DNA from: Rhynochetos jubatus
Taxonomy: Eukaryota; Chordata; Aves; Eurypygiformes; Rhynochetidae
NCBI GenBank assembly: GCA_027574665.1
Contig: CM050648.1
Location: 65,117,363 to 65,181,362, forward strand
Reading direction: 5' to 3'
Length of the DNA stretch: 64,000 nucleotides
Shown here: positions 37,501 to 49,445 of the stretch, piece after piece
How positions within the stretch are numbered: the first letter of the stretch is position 1
Layout of the letters: each line of letters opens with the position of its first letter
Notes under the pieces: generated by a model
The model's database searches: none
Told to the model about the DNA's origin: nothing
Seen by the model: the letters and a program-made list of their open reading frames with translations, nothing else
Position numbers and translations under genes: made by a program

Positions 37501-39659
37501 ATTTTTTCCTCATGTTGATGCAAATAGGCAGTGTTCCAGATATCTCCACTGAGAATATGATTTTAAAACTAGTCAAGCAAACAAAAAGAAAAGCCTCTTG
37601 AATAGTTTTAATTTTCTAGAAGTTGCCAAGGCTGCTTACTGTTAGGCTACTCTCCCTCCAGCACTGTTTTCTTGGACAGAGAGTCCAAGCCCCCTGGTTT
37701 GTTCAAGCCTGTGCCTTGTAAGCATTATGCCCATAGAATAGGCAACAATACACATTTATTTGAAACGTCAGAACAAAAAATCACGTTTTGAGTATCAGGT
37801 GTCAACTTCCCAAAGCTAACCATTTACAACTAACCCTTACAACTGAAAGGTCAGAGAAAAATTATCTTTTAAACTTACAATGACAGGAATGTAATTAATT
37901 CAGTTTTGTATGAGGGTTTACATCATTTCAGAAGAGTTAAGAGAGCTGTACTACGAAGAACAACAGTTTCTCACAAGAGTAACTCCTCCATCAGATTCTT
38001 TTCCCCACACCATCTTATAGACTTATCCATTGATTTTTCTGCTTAAATTTGGTTTTAAACTTCTCAGAAGAACATTTGGAAGTATTAGAGGTCTAACACA
38101 CTAATACTAAAGTTACTCCAGTAACTCTAATATTTTGAGGAGTATTAGGAATTCAGATAGACTGAGATGGGTTATATTTTCCTTATGTGTCTTCAACAAT
38201 ATTGCTTTTAAGATCTGAGCCAACAACAAGCAAGATAGGCCATAACTGGGCAGGGACCTATTTCTGAGTTCTCTTTAACCAGGTGTATACAGGAGCACTT
38301 CAGTGTGTAAGAAAAATCAATAGATTCCCCTAGTTTACAATACCTGTCTCTAGGTATTCATGGTATTTCCCTCCACAGGCCTCAAGTACTGAAAGAAGGA
38401 TTTGAGTCAGCATGTGACGTTCAACCCAGGTCCACATTATCCTATTGTCTTTTACATGAGGTTAAATAAGAAACAGGGAATTAAGAATAAAAATAGGGAC
38501 CAAGAAACTAAGTCAAGAGTGCAAGACATACATTTCATCCTGATGATGTGTGTCTGCTCTCATCTCTGTATAAGCCTCCCAGGAGCTGTGCAAGTCACTG
38601 GGAGAGCCTTTAATATCAACATCACCAATACTCCCTCCATTGAAAATATGTCTATTAGTCCTGCTGTCGCCATATTGTAAATTAACCCTGAACTGATATG
38701 AACTGAGTTGCATGAGTACTAATGTTTTCTTATTTTTTTTCCTTGTAGAATAGATTTTAAAATATTTTAAGATATTTTAAAATATTCACTCCTCTAGTGG
38801 TTCTTTCCTTTCAGACCATTCAACACAACATAAACCTGACAACAAGGGTTTGCACAATGTTTGAGTCAGCGCCCAGTAGACTGAAAGGAACCCCAGTTTG
38901 TTCTGCATGCAATACAGAAAAGAAGATACGTGCCAGATCACGCTTGCAATGCTTCCCTTTTTGATCCTCACACCCACATCTCTCCAGTCTCAGGCAGATG
39001 TGTTCTCCCACACAACCTCCTCATCCCTTGCACTGACATTCTGCCTTTAGACCTGGCTACCTGTCGGAAGGTGGCACCGTGGAGGTACAATGGACAGCAA
39101 TGTCTCCGAGCAGCTGTGCTCCTCTTGCTGGGGATTGGCACCAAGGTGAAACATGACTTATATGTTATTTTTCCAGGAGGACCAGAAAACACTAATCCTG
39201 ACTGCTGGTTGGATAAATTATAACTATGTCTCTCATAACAAAACAAAAGGAAGGATACAGAAATGCTGTCGCTACCTTCAGTACTGGGTGGCCAAGATGG
39301 GTGACATTATACCCCATCTTTTTGAGAACAAAAGTTGTAGAGATTCATATGCTAGGTGGGAAAAAAGCATACAGAAGGCAGAAACCAGGTCAGGTTAGTA
39401 AGAACATCCATAAAATGTAGTTTCAGTACACACAGTTAAAATTAGAAACACCTATGTGAGATATCTATTGAGGGATCCAAATAATGTCTCGTTATACTTT
39501 CTGTAACTATATCAGTGATTAGAAAAGTTTCGGTCTGGTTGTTGAAGAAAAACTAATGGTACGGACAAATGAGACTGGGAATATCAGCATGTTTGATTTC
39601 TTTTTTGTTCTTCACTCTTCACAACTGCAAGTTAATGACTAAGAGATCAGAGACAAACC
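34571..39659. other. Long unique stretch, no gene recognised
   Basis: AT-rich noncoding DNA. An open frame at 34569-35033 has no recognisable domain. Palindromic AT words (TTTTAAAATATTTTAAGATA and its continuation) lie at 38754-38785, and a 7-bp-arm inverted repeat AGTTACTCCAGTAACT lies near 38112-38127. Confidence 0.45.
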
Positions 39660-40440
39660 CAGGTTACTAGAGCAGGTTACAGAACATATTTGGTTGTTTT
39701 CAGATGAGCTATGGCAAAAAAGATTCACTGTGGAATACTCTGGGTCAGACATTTGTCACAAGGAGATTTGCTGTTATTTTTGAGAACCCACAGAACAGAG
39801 GGAGATGCCAGAAGATTTGAAAGCGACAAACTCCTGGTTTAATTTGTGAAAGGAGAAGGGTGAGGGAGAAATCACAGACTTATATTTACTTCTGCTTTCA
39901 GAACAAATATCTCATAAAAAAAAAAAAAAGAAGAAAGAAATGCAGTGTCTTAGTAGTTGTTAATATTAATTTAGTAGGTAGAATGACAATATATGCTGAG
40001 ACAAGATCTGCAATGGCATTTCTTGGACATCTTAGTATTCAATATTTTTGTTAGAGACCTGGAAGATGGACTGGGGAGCCTGCAAATTTAACAAGCACAC
40101 AACACAAGGCTGGGAATGACTGCAAGAATGGAGAAAAACAGGCTTAGAATACAAATGATCTTGACAAAATGGAGGAATGCCTAGAAAAAAGACTGGGTGC
40201 AGTTCAGTCAGAACAACTGCAAATATTTATACTTGGGTAGGAGACAAAGTGCACAAAAATGGAGGGAGAATAACTGGCTAAGCAGCAGTTTTGTGGAAAC
40301 AGATCTAGGAAATCACAAGTTGAATTATGTGTCAACAATCTAATGCCATCATGAAAATGGCAAATCATAAAAAGAAAACTGTGAGGAAAAATGAACAGAA
40401 TTGAACATTTTGAGAGATGGGGCATATTTGACAATGGTAG
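39660..40440 (+). mobile_element. Ancient CR1 LINE reverse transcriptase remnant
   Basis: A decayed CR1 ORF2 segment. Collinear matches to the older reptile-type CR1 include GCTGTTATTTTTGAGAACCC and GAGATGCCAGAAGATTTGAA (39770-39820), ATCACAGACTTATATTTAC, and a readable stretch at 40038-40076 encoding FNIFVRDLEDGLG, the block before the catalytic motif. Further on, GCTTAGAATACAAATGATCT, TGACAAAATGGAGGAATGCC, AACAGATCTAGG and TGTGTCAACAATCTAATGCC follow the same order as in CR1. Stops and indels are frequent, so no protein can be made. The catalytic ADD region itself looks deleted or unreadable. The 5' limit is uncertain. Age is comparable with the remnant at 31475-31857, but the two are far apart and need not be one insertion. 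Confidence 0.72.
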
Positions 40441-42419
40441 AAAATGGATAGCAATGTGGGTATTCCAATTGAGAGTGTGTAAACATACTTTATTCCGGAA
40501 AAAAAAAAAAAAAAAAACAAAAACTAAAAGAACAAGGCAAAATAGGAAAGAAACCAGACCAAAATAGGATAAATATATGATATCAATTGTTTTCTTAAGG
40601 GAATTTAGCCAATTGCATTTTCACTCTTATGCTGTATATCAGAGGTTAATATCTGAGTAAAGATAGTTAAATTGGCTTTTTATTATTGAATTATAATCAC
40701 TTGAGCAATTATAAAAACAGGTGTTGCTGATTGAAATCAATTATTCCTTCACCTGATCACTATACAGCTGATAAGAACTCAAGATTGCTACACAAGTACT
40801 CTCTCACTTGTACTGAAGCCTTCTTGAAAGGCATTTATTAAGCCAAGATGCTCTGGAAAGAAACTCCACTGAAGGACAAGGACAAAGATTAAAATCTTCT
40901 AAGAAAGAGTGTGCAGGCTGTGGTGTCTGCAGATCTTGATTTGATCATTAAGTAGCCTTGATACTTAGTTGACTGTTGAAAAGAAGTGTTTTTGATATGT
41001 CTACAGGAATTTTCTCAGGCTTCTAGACCTATCGTTTAATCTTAAATCTTTCAGTCTATGAAGTTTGTAGGAGTCCAATGTTTAATGGCTCAATGAAGCA
41101 GATGTTTAAAGTAGTAGATAGTATGTATTTGGTTTAGCCTTAGCAATAAGAGGGCTGGAAAAACACCAGGGGGTTCAGAAGTAGCAGAAATATTTTCCAC
41201 AAGCAGCTGGAAAGTAAGCTTCCCTGCAAACCCAGTGGATATATCTGCTGCTCTAAATGGAACACCGATATTTTGTATGGAGTAGTATGCATTATCTGAA
41301 ATACTTGTAATCAACGTAATTCTTGATTGTTGATAATAAGGAAAATATCTACTCTGAGATGGTTTATCTGCCATTTCATGGATACTCATTCTGATTTTCG
41401 CTTCAATAGAACCTACCTTGAATTTTTTTCTAAACTGGGGTAATTTAAGTGGGACTTCTTTCCTTAATAAGTTGGCTACACATTAGGGTGCCTTAGTGGC
41501 CATTAAAATTTGAACGTGCATCCTTAATCATTCCTTCTCATTGATCATCCATCCAATACAAAGTTTCATATATTTGTGTCAACATTGTAAATGACGTTAT
41601 ACCTCATGTTTGGCATCATTCACTCATCAGGCTGTGTATTCTGAGTAAACTTATTTTTATATGCTTCTGTGAAAGTCCAGTTTCTTTATTAATGTGGAAA
41701 TGCAGTGCCTTTGTTTGCACAAACATGCACAGGAGTCAGCAGCTTGATTAACTTCTGTTACAAAGCTAAATACAGCATTTTGAAGTACTTAAGATTATTC
41801 AGCCTCTAAAATATAAGTACAGTTTTCACTCTGGAAAAATCCTGCATTTTTCACTATCTCCTCCTTCCTATTTGATCCAATTCTTGTGTATATGGAGCAG
41901 CAATTACTTCAAATGAAGCTGTCCTGGGTTTATCAAGTACAGAATTAATAAGGTATCTACAAGTTTTTACAGGAAGTCAAATGCAGAGTTATGACATTGC
42001 ACTGCTGTGTTCTGCCTCTGCTTACTGTTGTTTGAGCAGCATGACCTAACAGATGCTTTGCCTTTTGAGTAAGGCACCACCGACAGAAAACTTTCTCAAC
42101 AGGCTACCGTAAATTCCTCTCTGCTGATGATCTGTTGCGCAAAGAAGATCAATGCTTTTGGTACAAGCTAAAATATCCACTGCCAGAAGTAAAAGAATAA
42201 AATAGCTTTTAAGGAAGAGTATTTCCTATGTTGGGAAGAATTGCTTTTGGGGCCATGTTCCATGAAGAGGCCTTCCTAGTGGGTTTCTGAACTTCATCTA
42301 ATCCCCTCTATGCAAATAGGCTCCCAGGGTGATGGAGGCAGCTGGGCACAGGTTACAGCAGTCTCCTAGAGAATCTTTTCCAAGTACTGAAATTGAAAGT
42401 GGAATCTCTAGTGACAAGT
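40441..42419. other. Unique stretch, no gene recognised
   Basis: AT-rich noncoding DNA starting with a 19-A run at 40499-40517 just downstream of the ancient CR1. No transposon or exon recognised. Confidence 0.5.
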
Positions 42420-43389
42420 TGTGTTGGGTTTGTGTAGTGGGGTTTTGGTAGCAGGGAAGGGGCAGCAGGGATAGGTCCTGTGAGAACCTTCCACAGATCT
42501 AAGTCAGAACTGCCTCTGGCCACAGTCGAGCCAGTCAGTGACAGTGGCAGCACCTCTGGGACAACATATTTAAGAAAGGGTAAAAAACTGCTGGAGAACT
42601 GGAAGCAGAGAGAGGAGTGGGGTTTGAGAAAGGCAAGGCAGACACCAAAAGTCAGTACAGGATTGAGGTGGGCTGGAGCAGAGGTTCCCCTACAGCCATG
42701 AGAGGGCAGGCTGTGCCCCTGCAGCCATGGAGGGTCATGGGGGAGCGGAGACCCCCTGCAGCCCGGGGAGGACCCCACGCCAGAACAGGCAGCTGTGCAC
42801 AAAGGAATCTATGACTCCATGGGAATCCCATGCTGAAGCAGGCTGCTCCTGAAGGACTGCACCCCATGGAAGGAACCCACATGGAGCAGTTAGAGAATAA
42901 AACTGCAGCCCGTGGGTAGGACACATCAGAGAAGTTCATGGATGTCTGTGTCCCATGAGAGGGACCCCACACTGAAGCAGGGGAAGTGTGTGAGGATCCC
43001 TCCCCCTGAGGAGGAAGGAGCAGCAGAGACAACCTTTGATGGACTGACCACAACCCCCATTCCCTGTCCCCCTTCACTGCTCGGGGAAGGAAGTAGAGAA
43101 ATGGGGAACAAAACTGAGACCAGGATGAAGGGCGGGGTGGGAGGAAGGTCTTTTTAAGATCTGGTTTTGTCTCTCATCGTCCTACTCTGATTAGCAGATA
43201 ACCAAATTGATATTTTCCCCCAAAGTCAAGTCTGTGTTGCTCATGACCATAACTGGTGAGTGATCCCTCCCTGTCCTTGTCTCAACCCACAAGCCTTTCC
43301 TTGCATTTCTTCCTCCCCATCCCACTGTGGGGAGGAGTAAGCGAGTGGCTGCCTGGTGCTTTGTTGCCAGCTGGGCCTAAACCACGATG
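42420..43389 (+). mobile_element. Solo LTR B of an avian endogenous retrovirus
   Basis: A segment of about 970 bp, GC-richer than its surroundings, begins TGTGTTGGGTTTGTGTAGTG and ends CTGGGCCTAAACCACGATG, with the terminal CA apparently mutated. I recognise it from memory as a long avian LTR: AGTGACAGTGGCAGCACCTC followed by a TATA-like CATATTTAAG at 42565-42574 marks the promoter side, and CCTCCCCCTGAGGAGGAAGG-like and CTGATTAGCAGATAACCAAA words mark later parts. The interior (about 42690-42980) is built from degenerate units of 50-60 bp containing CCTGCAGCC, GGACCCCACGC and GAAGCAGG. No retroviral genes flank it. No clear target-site duplication is visible. It is probably inactive; the open frames inside it are by-products of the GC-rich repeats. 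Confidence 0.87.
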
Positions 43390-46300
43390 TATTACTGGAT
43401 TTATAAAGAATAAACTTCCTAAAAGCAAAATTGGCTGATCTTGTGGCAAGAAACACCAAACTCGCAGGGAGCAGGAATGTACTAAAAATTGACTGGTATC
43501 AGCAAAAACAACTGGTGCTGTTTCATGAGAACTTTATATCAAAAACTGCAGCGCCATCATGCAGAATGAAAACCCTTTCAGAAAACGCAGGGAAATGTAA
43601 AAGTGAAAAGTATGTTTTAGACAGGTCTTCTTTTAAGCATCACTAACTTGGTACAGAATACAGACAAGTCATTCATAGCATGTATAATATAGAATGGTCT
43701 CCGTAAGTGGGTAAGAACCATAATTAAAAAATGCAGTCAATACCTTAGATATCTCAGAGAGGTTAAGATTTTTTTCAAAGGCACTGACCTCTACAGATCA
43801 TTTCTGGAAATAACTGTTATTATACTGTGTGTCCACAGTTTTTGACAGTGAAAATTTGAGCTCCTCTGGATGCAAGGATGAAATGGTATGTGTTTCTCTG
43901 TGACACCTGTTTTAACATACATCGGCAAATAATGTTTTCAGGGTAAAATTACTTATTGAATTCCTATGAAATATTTCCACATATATTCTTTAATATTTCT
44001 GTAATATTTATGAATACTTCATCCAGTGACTTGCCTAATGGAAACAAAACAACATGAACACCAACCTGAATAACATTTTCATTGAAAGATTTTGATTATG
44101 CAACAATTTCAGTTTTATATCTGAAGGCTGAAAAAACATGACTGTGATGTTTGTGCGGTATTAGGAAAACCTGTCTTAGCATTTTGGAATGGAAGAATGT
44201 GGTATTTCTAATACCAATCTGGTTTAAAAATGTGAAAAGCCATGTAATAAAAAATATCTTGAGCCTGCAGAGAAATGCAGTAGTTTACAGGCCTCATTCT
44301 TTGAACCACCAGCTGTCTATGAGGCAAGTAACCTGCCCAAACCAGCTTTGCTAGTTGGCATTTATTGCTCAACTTGCTGAAAGTTACCTTACATTTAATA
44401 AGTCACAGTTTCAGACAGATTCTGTGGCCACCAGGCATTACCTGAGAATGTGCTAGCATGTGGGGTCCCAGCAGATGGCATGTATCTCCATGATTCCACC
44501 TTGCTACCGGACCCAGTGCATCTGGCGTTTTCCAGTGTGTGACCAACACTTGATCAGGTTCTGCTGCTTTACAGTAGTTCATAAAGAAAAATTGCTTGGG
44601 AATTAATGGCTGGAAAATTCAATAGGACTTTTCCAGCTGAAGCTGCTATTTTACTTTGTGTTGGTTATTTTTATATGCAACACTATTCAGTGATGAAGTA
44701 TTAAACAAACAAACAAAAAAACCCCATTGAAAAGACAGAATAAACTCTTTGGTAAAGAAAATTTTGATAGTTCATGCTGCGTAACGCACCACAGGTGAAT
44801 GCTAAATTCTCACTGACCTCTGTAGACAGCCTCACGTGGTGAAGAAAGAACAAAGTATCATCATATCAGAGATCTAGATGTCCAGTTCCAAAAGTGTGCA
44901 AGAGCACCAAGAACACTTCATCAGATCAGTGTTGAAAATGGATATTACCATTTTACCAGGTGGTTTCTCTTTAAAAAAGATTTGTTCTACCCAATTCTTA
45001 GAGTTTTAAGGAAATTAAAGAGACTTCTTTTATGCTTAGGCCTTTTAAATGGTAGAAATATGTGTCTAACTGTAGCTGAATTGTACTAACTAAAGTGCTA
45101 TTGCAAGGCAGACATCATCAGCTATCTGTGTTTTTATGAGCAAGTTAATGAAGGAAAGGCAACTGCTTTCTGAACCACGTGTTTCCCCACATAATCCCTA
45201 ATGTCACAACAGGACATCAAGAGCACTCATTTGGCATTATATTTAGAGAGGGTGGCTCTCATCCCACAAAAATGTGCACGTTATATTTGGTCAGGGATGG
45301 TCTGAAGCTCTTTTCATGCCCATTGTCTTCAATGCCAACTGTCCAAAGCTACAGTCTAAATGACAATGATCTGCATGGGTGAAATGGAAGAAAACCAGCA
45401 GAAACATATTTCAGTCCCAGGGCTGGGCCATGATCACAGAGCCACCAGACTTCTCTGTGACTATCAATTTCTGTGAACTTCTATAAAAACACCTTAGTTT
45501 TAAATTCATTGTACAGTGCTCCTACTCACTACATCCTACCCATCCTATCTGGGGCCTCCCAGAGCTTCTCAACAATATTTGACTGATTCTTCTTTGTAGG
45601 TACAGGGAAAGCTTAGAGAAAGTCTACATCACTAGGATAAAGATGTCTCCTTAAAGAGTTAACTCAGACTAATACTTGATGTTAGTCCAGTGTGAGTTTT
45701 GTTGCTACTGGAGTAACAAAGGTCTGATGACCATCCAAAACTTTAGAAAAATTTACCATTAAATACCTCAACTTATCAATAAATACTCCAACTTATCATT
45801 AAATACCCACAAAGCTAGATCACATTTCATGCTTTTTCACCATAGGAGGAAGCATTCCAAGTACCAATGAGTAGGTATGTTTTTAATAACTACCTTTACA
45901 CCAGAGAAACTGTCAAATTATCCTTATATCAGTGGAGGCATTGTGTTAAACTGTTCTGTATCTTCTATTATTTTCAGCAGTGACTTAAAACAGTACCCCA
46001 ACTTTATCAATTCCATGATTTCTATTCACTGGAGAGGCACAAAGAAGACAAAGATAAAAGGAGGCAAAACCATGATTCTGGGATCAGGTTGTATTCCTAA
46101 TTACCATTCCCACAAGACCATCAATTTCTTGTTGCCTTTGCTGTTAATGGTCCAAAAATGTCTTTGATTCACAAAGGAATTAAGTGGTCGTGTCTGAATT
46201 TCCAACAGATTTCATGCTTCTTGCTTGAAGGACAAGAAGCTTAAAGCTTTCTTACTTTCTACCTTGAATATAGGGTTCTAGAACAAAATCCCATCATATT

Positions 46301-46526
46301 AAAATTCCCACTTCATTTAGCTTCTGTTTAGGGAAATGATTCAACTTTATAAGCACCATTTAAAACAACCTGGAAAACAAATTTTCTCAGAACAACTGGT
46401 TTTATAACTTCTTAATGCTTAAATATTTTATTAAAGTGAAGATATATGCAGTACTGTAATCATTATCAGACGGCAATCATTCATAACAAATCATGGAGAT
46501 TTTTCTAATATCCAGAGCAGCTTATC
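43390..46526. other. Unique stretch, no gene recognised
   Basis: AT-rich noncoding DNA with a CAAA microsatellite at 44705-44720 and a 20-bp tandem repeat at 45761-45809 (separate entry). No gene recognised. Confidence 0.5.
45761..45809. repeat. Tandem repeat, 20-bp unit, about 2.4 copies
   Basis: AAATACCTCAACTTATCAAT (45761-45780) is followed by AAATACTCCAACTTATCATT (45781-45800) and a partial AAATACCCA copy. Units differ at three positions. Confidence 0.9.
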
Positions 46527-46895
46527 TGTCAGGGCTCTGAGTGCACCAATAGGCCTTAATGGCCCTGTCCAGCCTGGCCTGGGACCTCCACCCACATCCC
46601 CTGCTCCAAGGTCAAGGAGCTCCATCTACACTCAAGCCTTGTTCTTCATTCCTTCCTTGAGCTTTGCTCTAAATGTGCTCAGGCACAGTTGGCTCTGGCT
46701 CCTGGATAAAACCTGGACCGTGCTGCAGTTTGCCTCCAGCTGTGTCTCCTGAATGGACCTGGTTCATGTTTTTTCTTTATCTGAGATTGTCCATGGACCT
46801 GTCATCAGCACTCGGCTCACTCAGATCAGGTGCTGTGGGACCTTGGCTTCCATCTTGTCCTCCCTTGTGTTGCTCCCTGAGATTAATGTTCTTCA
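46527..46895 (+). mobile_element. LTR-like GC-rich interspersed repeat (probable solo LTR)
   Basis: A segment of about 370 bp, sharply GC-richer than both flanks, begins TGTCAGGGCTCTGAGTGCAC and ends near GATTAATGTTCTTCA, so TG...CA ends are possible. Words such as CAATAGGCCTTAATGGCCCT and GGTCAAGGAGCTCCATCTAC look familiar to me as part of an avian ERV LTR, but I cannot name the family, and no target-site duplication is obvious. The overlapping open frames inside it are not convincing genes. Confidence 0.5.
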
Positions 46896-48200
46896 GAAAG
46901 AAGACTATTTAAAACACACTTTCACAAAAGGCAATCCAAATTTAAAAATATGTTATGAGACTCACTGTGAAATAAAAATATTTCTCAAAAACTTGAGGCA
47001 AGTTAAAGAAACATTCTTTGCATTGAGCCTGAAAGAAAATATAACAGTAAGAATTGCATACTCTTCATACACTTCAGTCCACTCTCAAAACATGCACTGC
47101 CGCCTTCTAAGATCTGGGGAATTTAAAGGAAATTTGTTGAGGGCCTCAATCTCCTCCTTCCAGCCTTTAGACCCAAGAGGCAATAGCCAAAAATGGACAA
47201 ATTTTAATGTCCAGATCCATAATTCCTCTCCTCTTTTCAGCAGATTCATAGCCTTGAATTGTCTTCCTGAGTAGTGCCCAGGGAGAATAAGACCAATTTA
47301 GGAAAAAATCTACTATCAGTATTTGGATTGAATAGGAAGGCAAGTATTCTCCTAGATCAAATGACAGGTAATCCAACCAAAAGATGAATGTCACAAATCC
47401 TCCTTCCTCAGAAAAGCACTCTTACATGTTTTGACCCTCAAACCTCTTCCAGACACAGACACGTAAGTGATTTCCTTTACAATACAGAAACAATTCTAAT
47501 GATACTCCTCTGTTACCGAAGAATCTAATGACTGATGCGCTCAGTATGTGAGATGCTCAGGGTAATTCCCTTCTTCATCCTAAAGAGCTTTGTGAGTTTC
47601 AGAGTTTTTAGGTGCATATGGGGCTTTTTCCTTGTAGTAACATTAGAAAAAAGACCTAAAAAGTTGACTATTTTAGAATAAGGATTATAACAATTAAAAT
47701 TATTTAAAAGAATTTAAAGTGATTAGACAAGATAGACTGATAATAAGAAGCCCTTGCAGATGAGTCTTTACTTCTAGAGGGGGTTTCAGATAAGCTCCAC
47801 AACATTCAGAATTATAGTAAACACTGTGCTGTCCTTCCTGACCCCTAGGAATTTTTTTGTTTCCATTGCCTCTGATGTCTATATGCCTGTTTCTTTTCCT
47901 ACTTACCATTTCCTGTTGTGCTGGAGGTTCTGAATGCCTCCATGGGTCTCTCTCCCTACAGCAAAGTTTAGCTATTCCCAAGTTAAGACCATATCCCCCC
48001 TCCAGAAGGGACCATCTGACCTGCTCAGTTTTTTCTTGGAAGAACAGATCACCCAACTAAGACCAAACTCATAAAACAGAAATAGCCTTCCAAAAGATTC
48101 AGCTCTGCAACACTTACATTAGAATCACCAACTATAGAAGATTCTCTAGTTCTCCCTGTCACAGTGCACGCACTGTGCAGAAAAGTGCAAATAGTACCCT
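46896..48200. other. Unique stretch, no gene recognised
   Basis: AT-rich noncoding DNA. Opposed open frames at 46753-47274 and 47700-48056 show no recognisable domain. Confidence 0.5.
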
Positions 48201-48935
48201 GAATCAGAGGATAATTCAGGTTGGAAGGGAATTCCTGCTCAAAAAAGGTCAGGCATGAGGTCAGATTGGTTGGCTCAGTGTTTTATCCAGTCATGTGTCA
48301 AAAACCTCCAACATGACTGAACAACCTCTCTGGACAGCTGTTGACTACCTTCATGGTGAAAACTTTTGCTCTTATATTCAGATTGAGCACCTCTTATTCC
48401 ACTTTATACCCCTTGCTTCTTGTCCTCCTGCCATGTACCACTCCCAAGAGCCTAGATCCACCTTCTCAGTAACATCCTTCTTGGCTTTGGAAGACTGCTG
48501 TTAGGTGCTCCTGAAAGCCTCTCTTCCTCGGAAGAACCCTTGGTTCCCTTGGCCTCACAGGGCAAGCACCCCAGGCCCTAGCCAGCTTGGTGGTCTTCTG
48601 CTGCACTTGCTCCAGTTAATCCATGTCTTTCTCGTACTGGGGGTCCTAAATATATGGATGCAATATTCTAGACATGGTCTCATGAGTGCTGAGTAAACAG
48701 GGATAATCACTTCCCTCAGTTTACCAGCTATACTGTTGCTATTGTAGCCCAGGATGCTTTTAGCCTTCTTTGCTGCCGGGGCATGCTGCTGGCTCATGTT
48801 CAGCTTGCCGACCGTCGGAACCCACAGGCTGTTTTCAGGAGGTGCCCCACAGCTGCTCAGTCCCCAGCCTTTTTGTATTATGCATGCCAATAAAAACACC
48901 ATCCATTGCCTGTGTGGTGCAGGGCCTGATCCTAC
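48201..48935 (-). mobile_element. CR1 LINE fragment, old, minus strand
   Basis: Read on the minus strand the segment encodes damaged CR1 ORF2 C-terminal sequence: KLNMSQQHAPAAKKAKSILG, then SIAGKLREVIIPVYSALMRP and CLEYCIHIF in an open frame from 48902 to 48555, after which the frame is lost. The rest continues as CR1-like sequence to GAATCAGAGGATAATTCAGG near the 3' end at 48201-48220, where plus-strand TTGGAAGGGAATTCCTG is the complement of the CR1 tail. Upstream of the SQQ block, similarity to CR1 is weak, so the 5' boundary is uncertain. It is clearly older than the copy at 3914-5074. Confidence 0.85.
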
Positions 48936-49445
48936 AGGCGCTCATTCGTACTTAGCTTGTCCCTCACTGACCACCCTCCACCTCCCACGAGTGGCACAAG
49001 GAGAGTCACCAGTGGCAGGGGCTGGAGTGCCTGTCTCCCAGACTGTCACATGCCTGACAATGGACCTTGTTGGTTCAGATCCTGACCCACAGTCTGACCC
49101 TGGCCTGGCCTCAGGCCTCCCCTGCTGGTGACCAGTGCCAGACCAGACCCTGGCTTGCTGCCCCGCGTGCCTCGCTTGACCTCAGGCCAGGTCCTCCGGT
49201 GAGCTGGACACCAGGCACCAGCCCGAGCCTGTCCTGCTCGTTCTGCCTGGGCACTGTGGGGCAAGAGCTCAGGCGGGCGCTGAAGGTGCCAGGCAGCTCC
49301 TGGGGTCCCGGGGCAGTGGTGTGCTGGGGGCCTGTGAGGGGTTGGTCTGCTTGTGATGAGCAACGGCCCTGGAAGCACTTGCCTCCATGGCAGACATTTT
49401 GGTGGCCATGCAGGACAACTTCAGCCACCCAAAGACTGCTGCAGA
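48936..49445. other. GC-rich segment of unknown nature, possibly LTR-derived
   Basis: A GC-rich island of about 500 bp in AT-rich surroundings, directly next to the CR1 fragment. It has repetitive words (CCTGGCCTGGCCTCAGGCCT, ACCAGTGCCAGACCAGACCC) and few CpGs until about 49160-49310. Some phrases (AATGGACCTTGTTGGTTCAG) resemble those in the element at 46527-46895, so both may come from related LTRs. Open frames on both strands (for example 49067-49456) probably reflect base composition. A CpG island or a lost exon cannot be excluded. Confidence 0.4.

Noticed and set aside
38112..38127. Inverted repeat AGTTACTCCAGTAACT, with a related word near 45703-45716
   Set aside because: The arms are only 7 bp, and no matching flanks or transposon ends were found.
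39153..39398. Open frame after an acceptor-like TTTTTCCAG with a sequence (EDQKTLILTAGWINYN) that faintly recalls the first beta-strand block of Cys-loop receptors
   Set aside because: The similarity is limited to a few residues, the expected tryptophan pattern does not continue, and no matching neighbouring exons or donor site were seen.
42353..43157. Several long open frames on both strands
   Set aside because: They lie within the GC-rich LTR B, where stop codons are rare, and match no retroviral or host protein.
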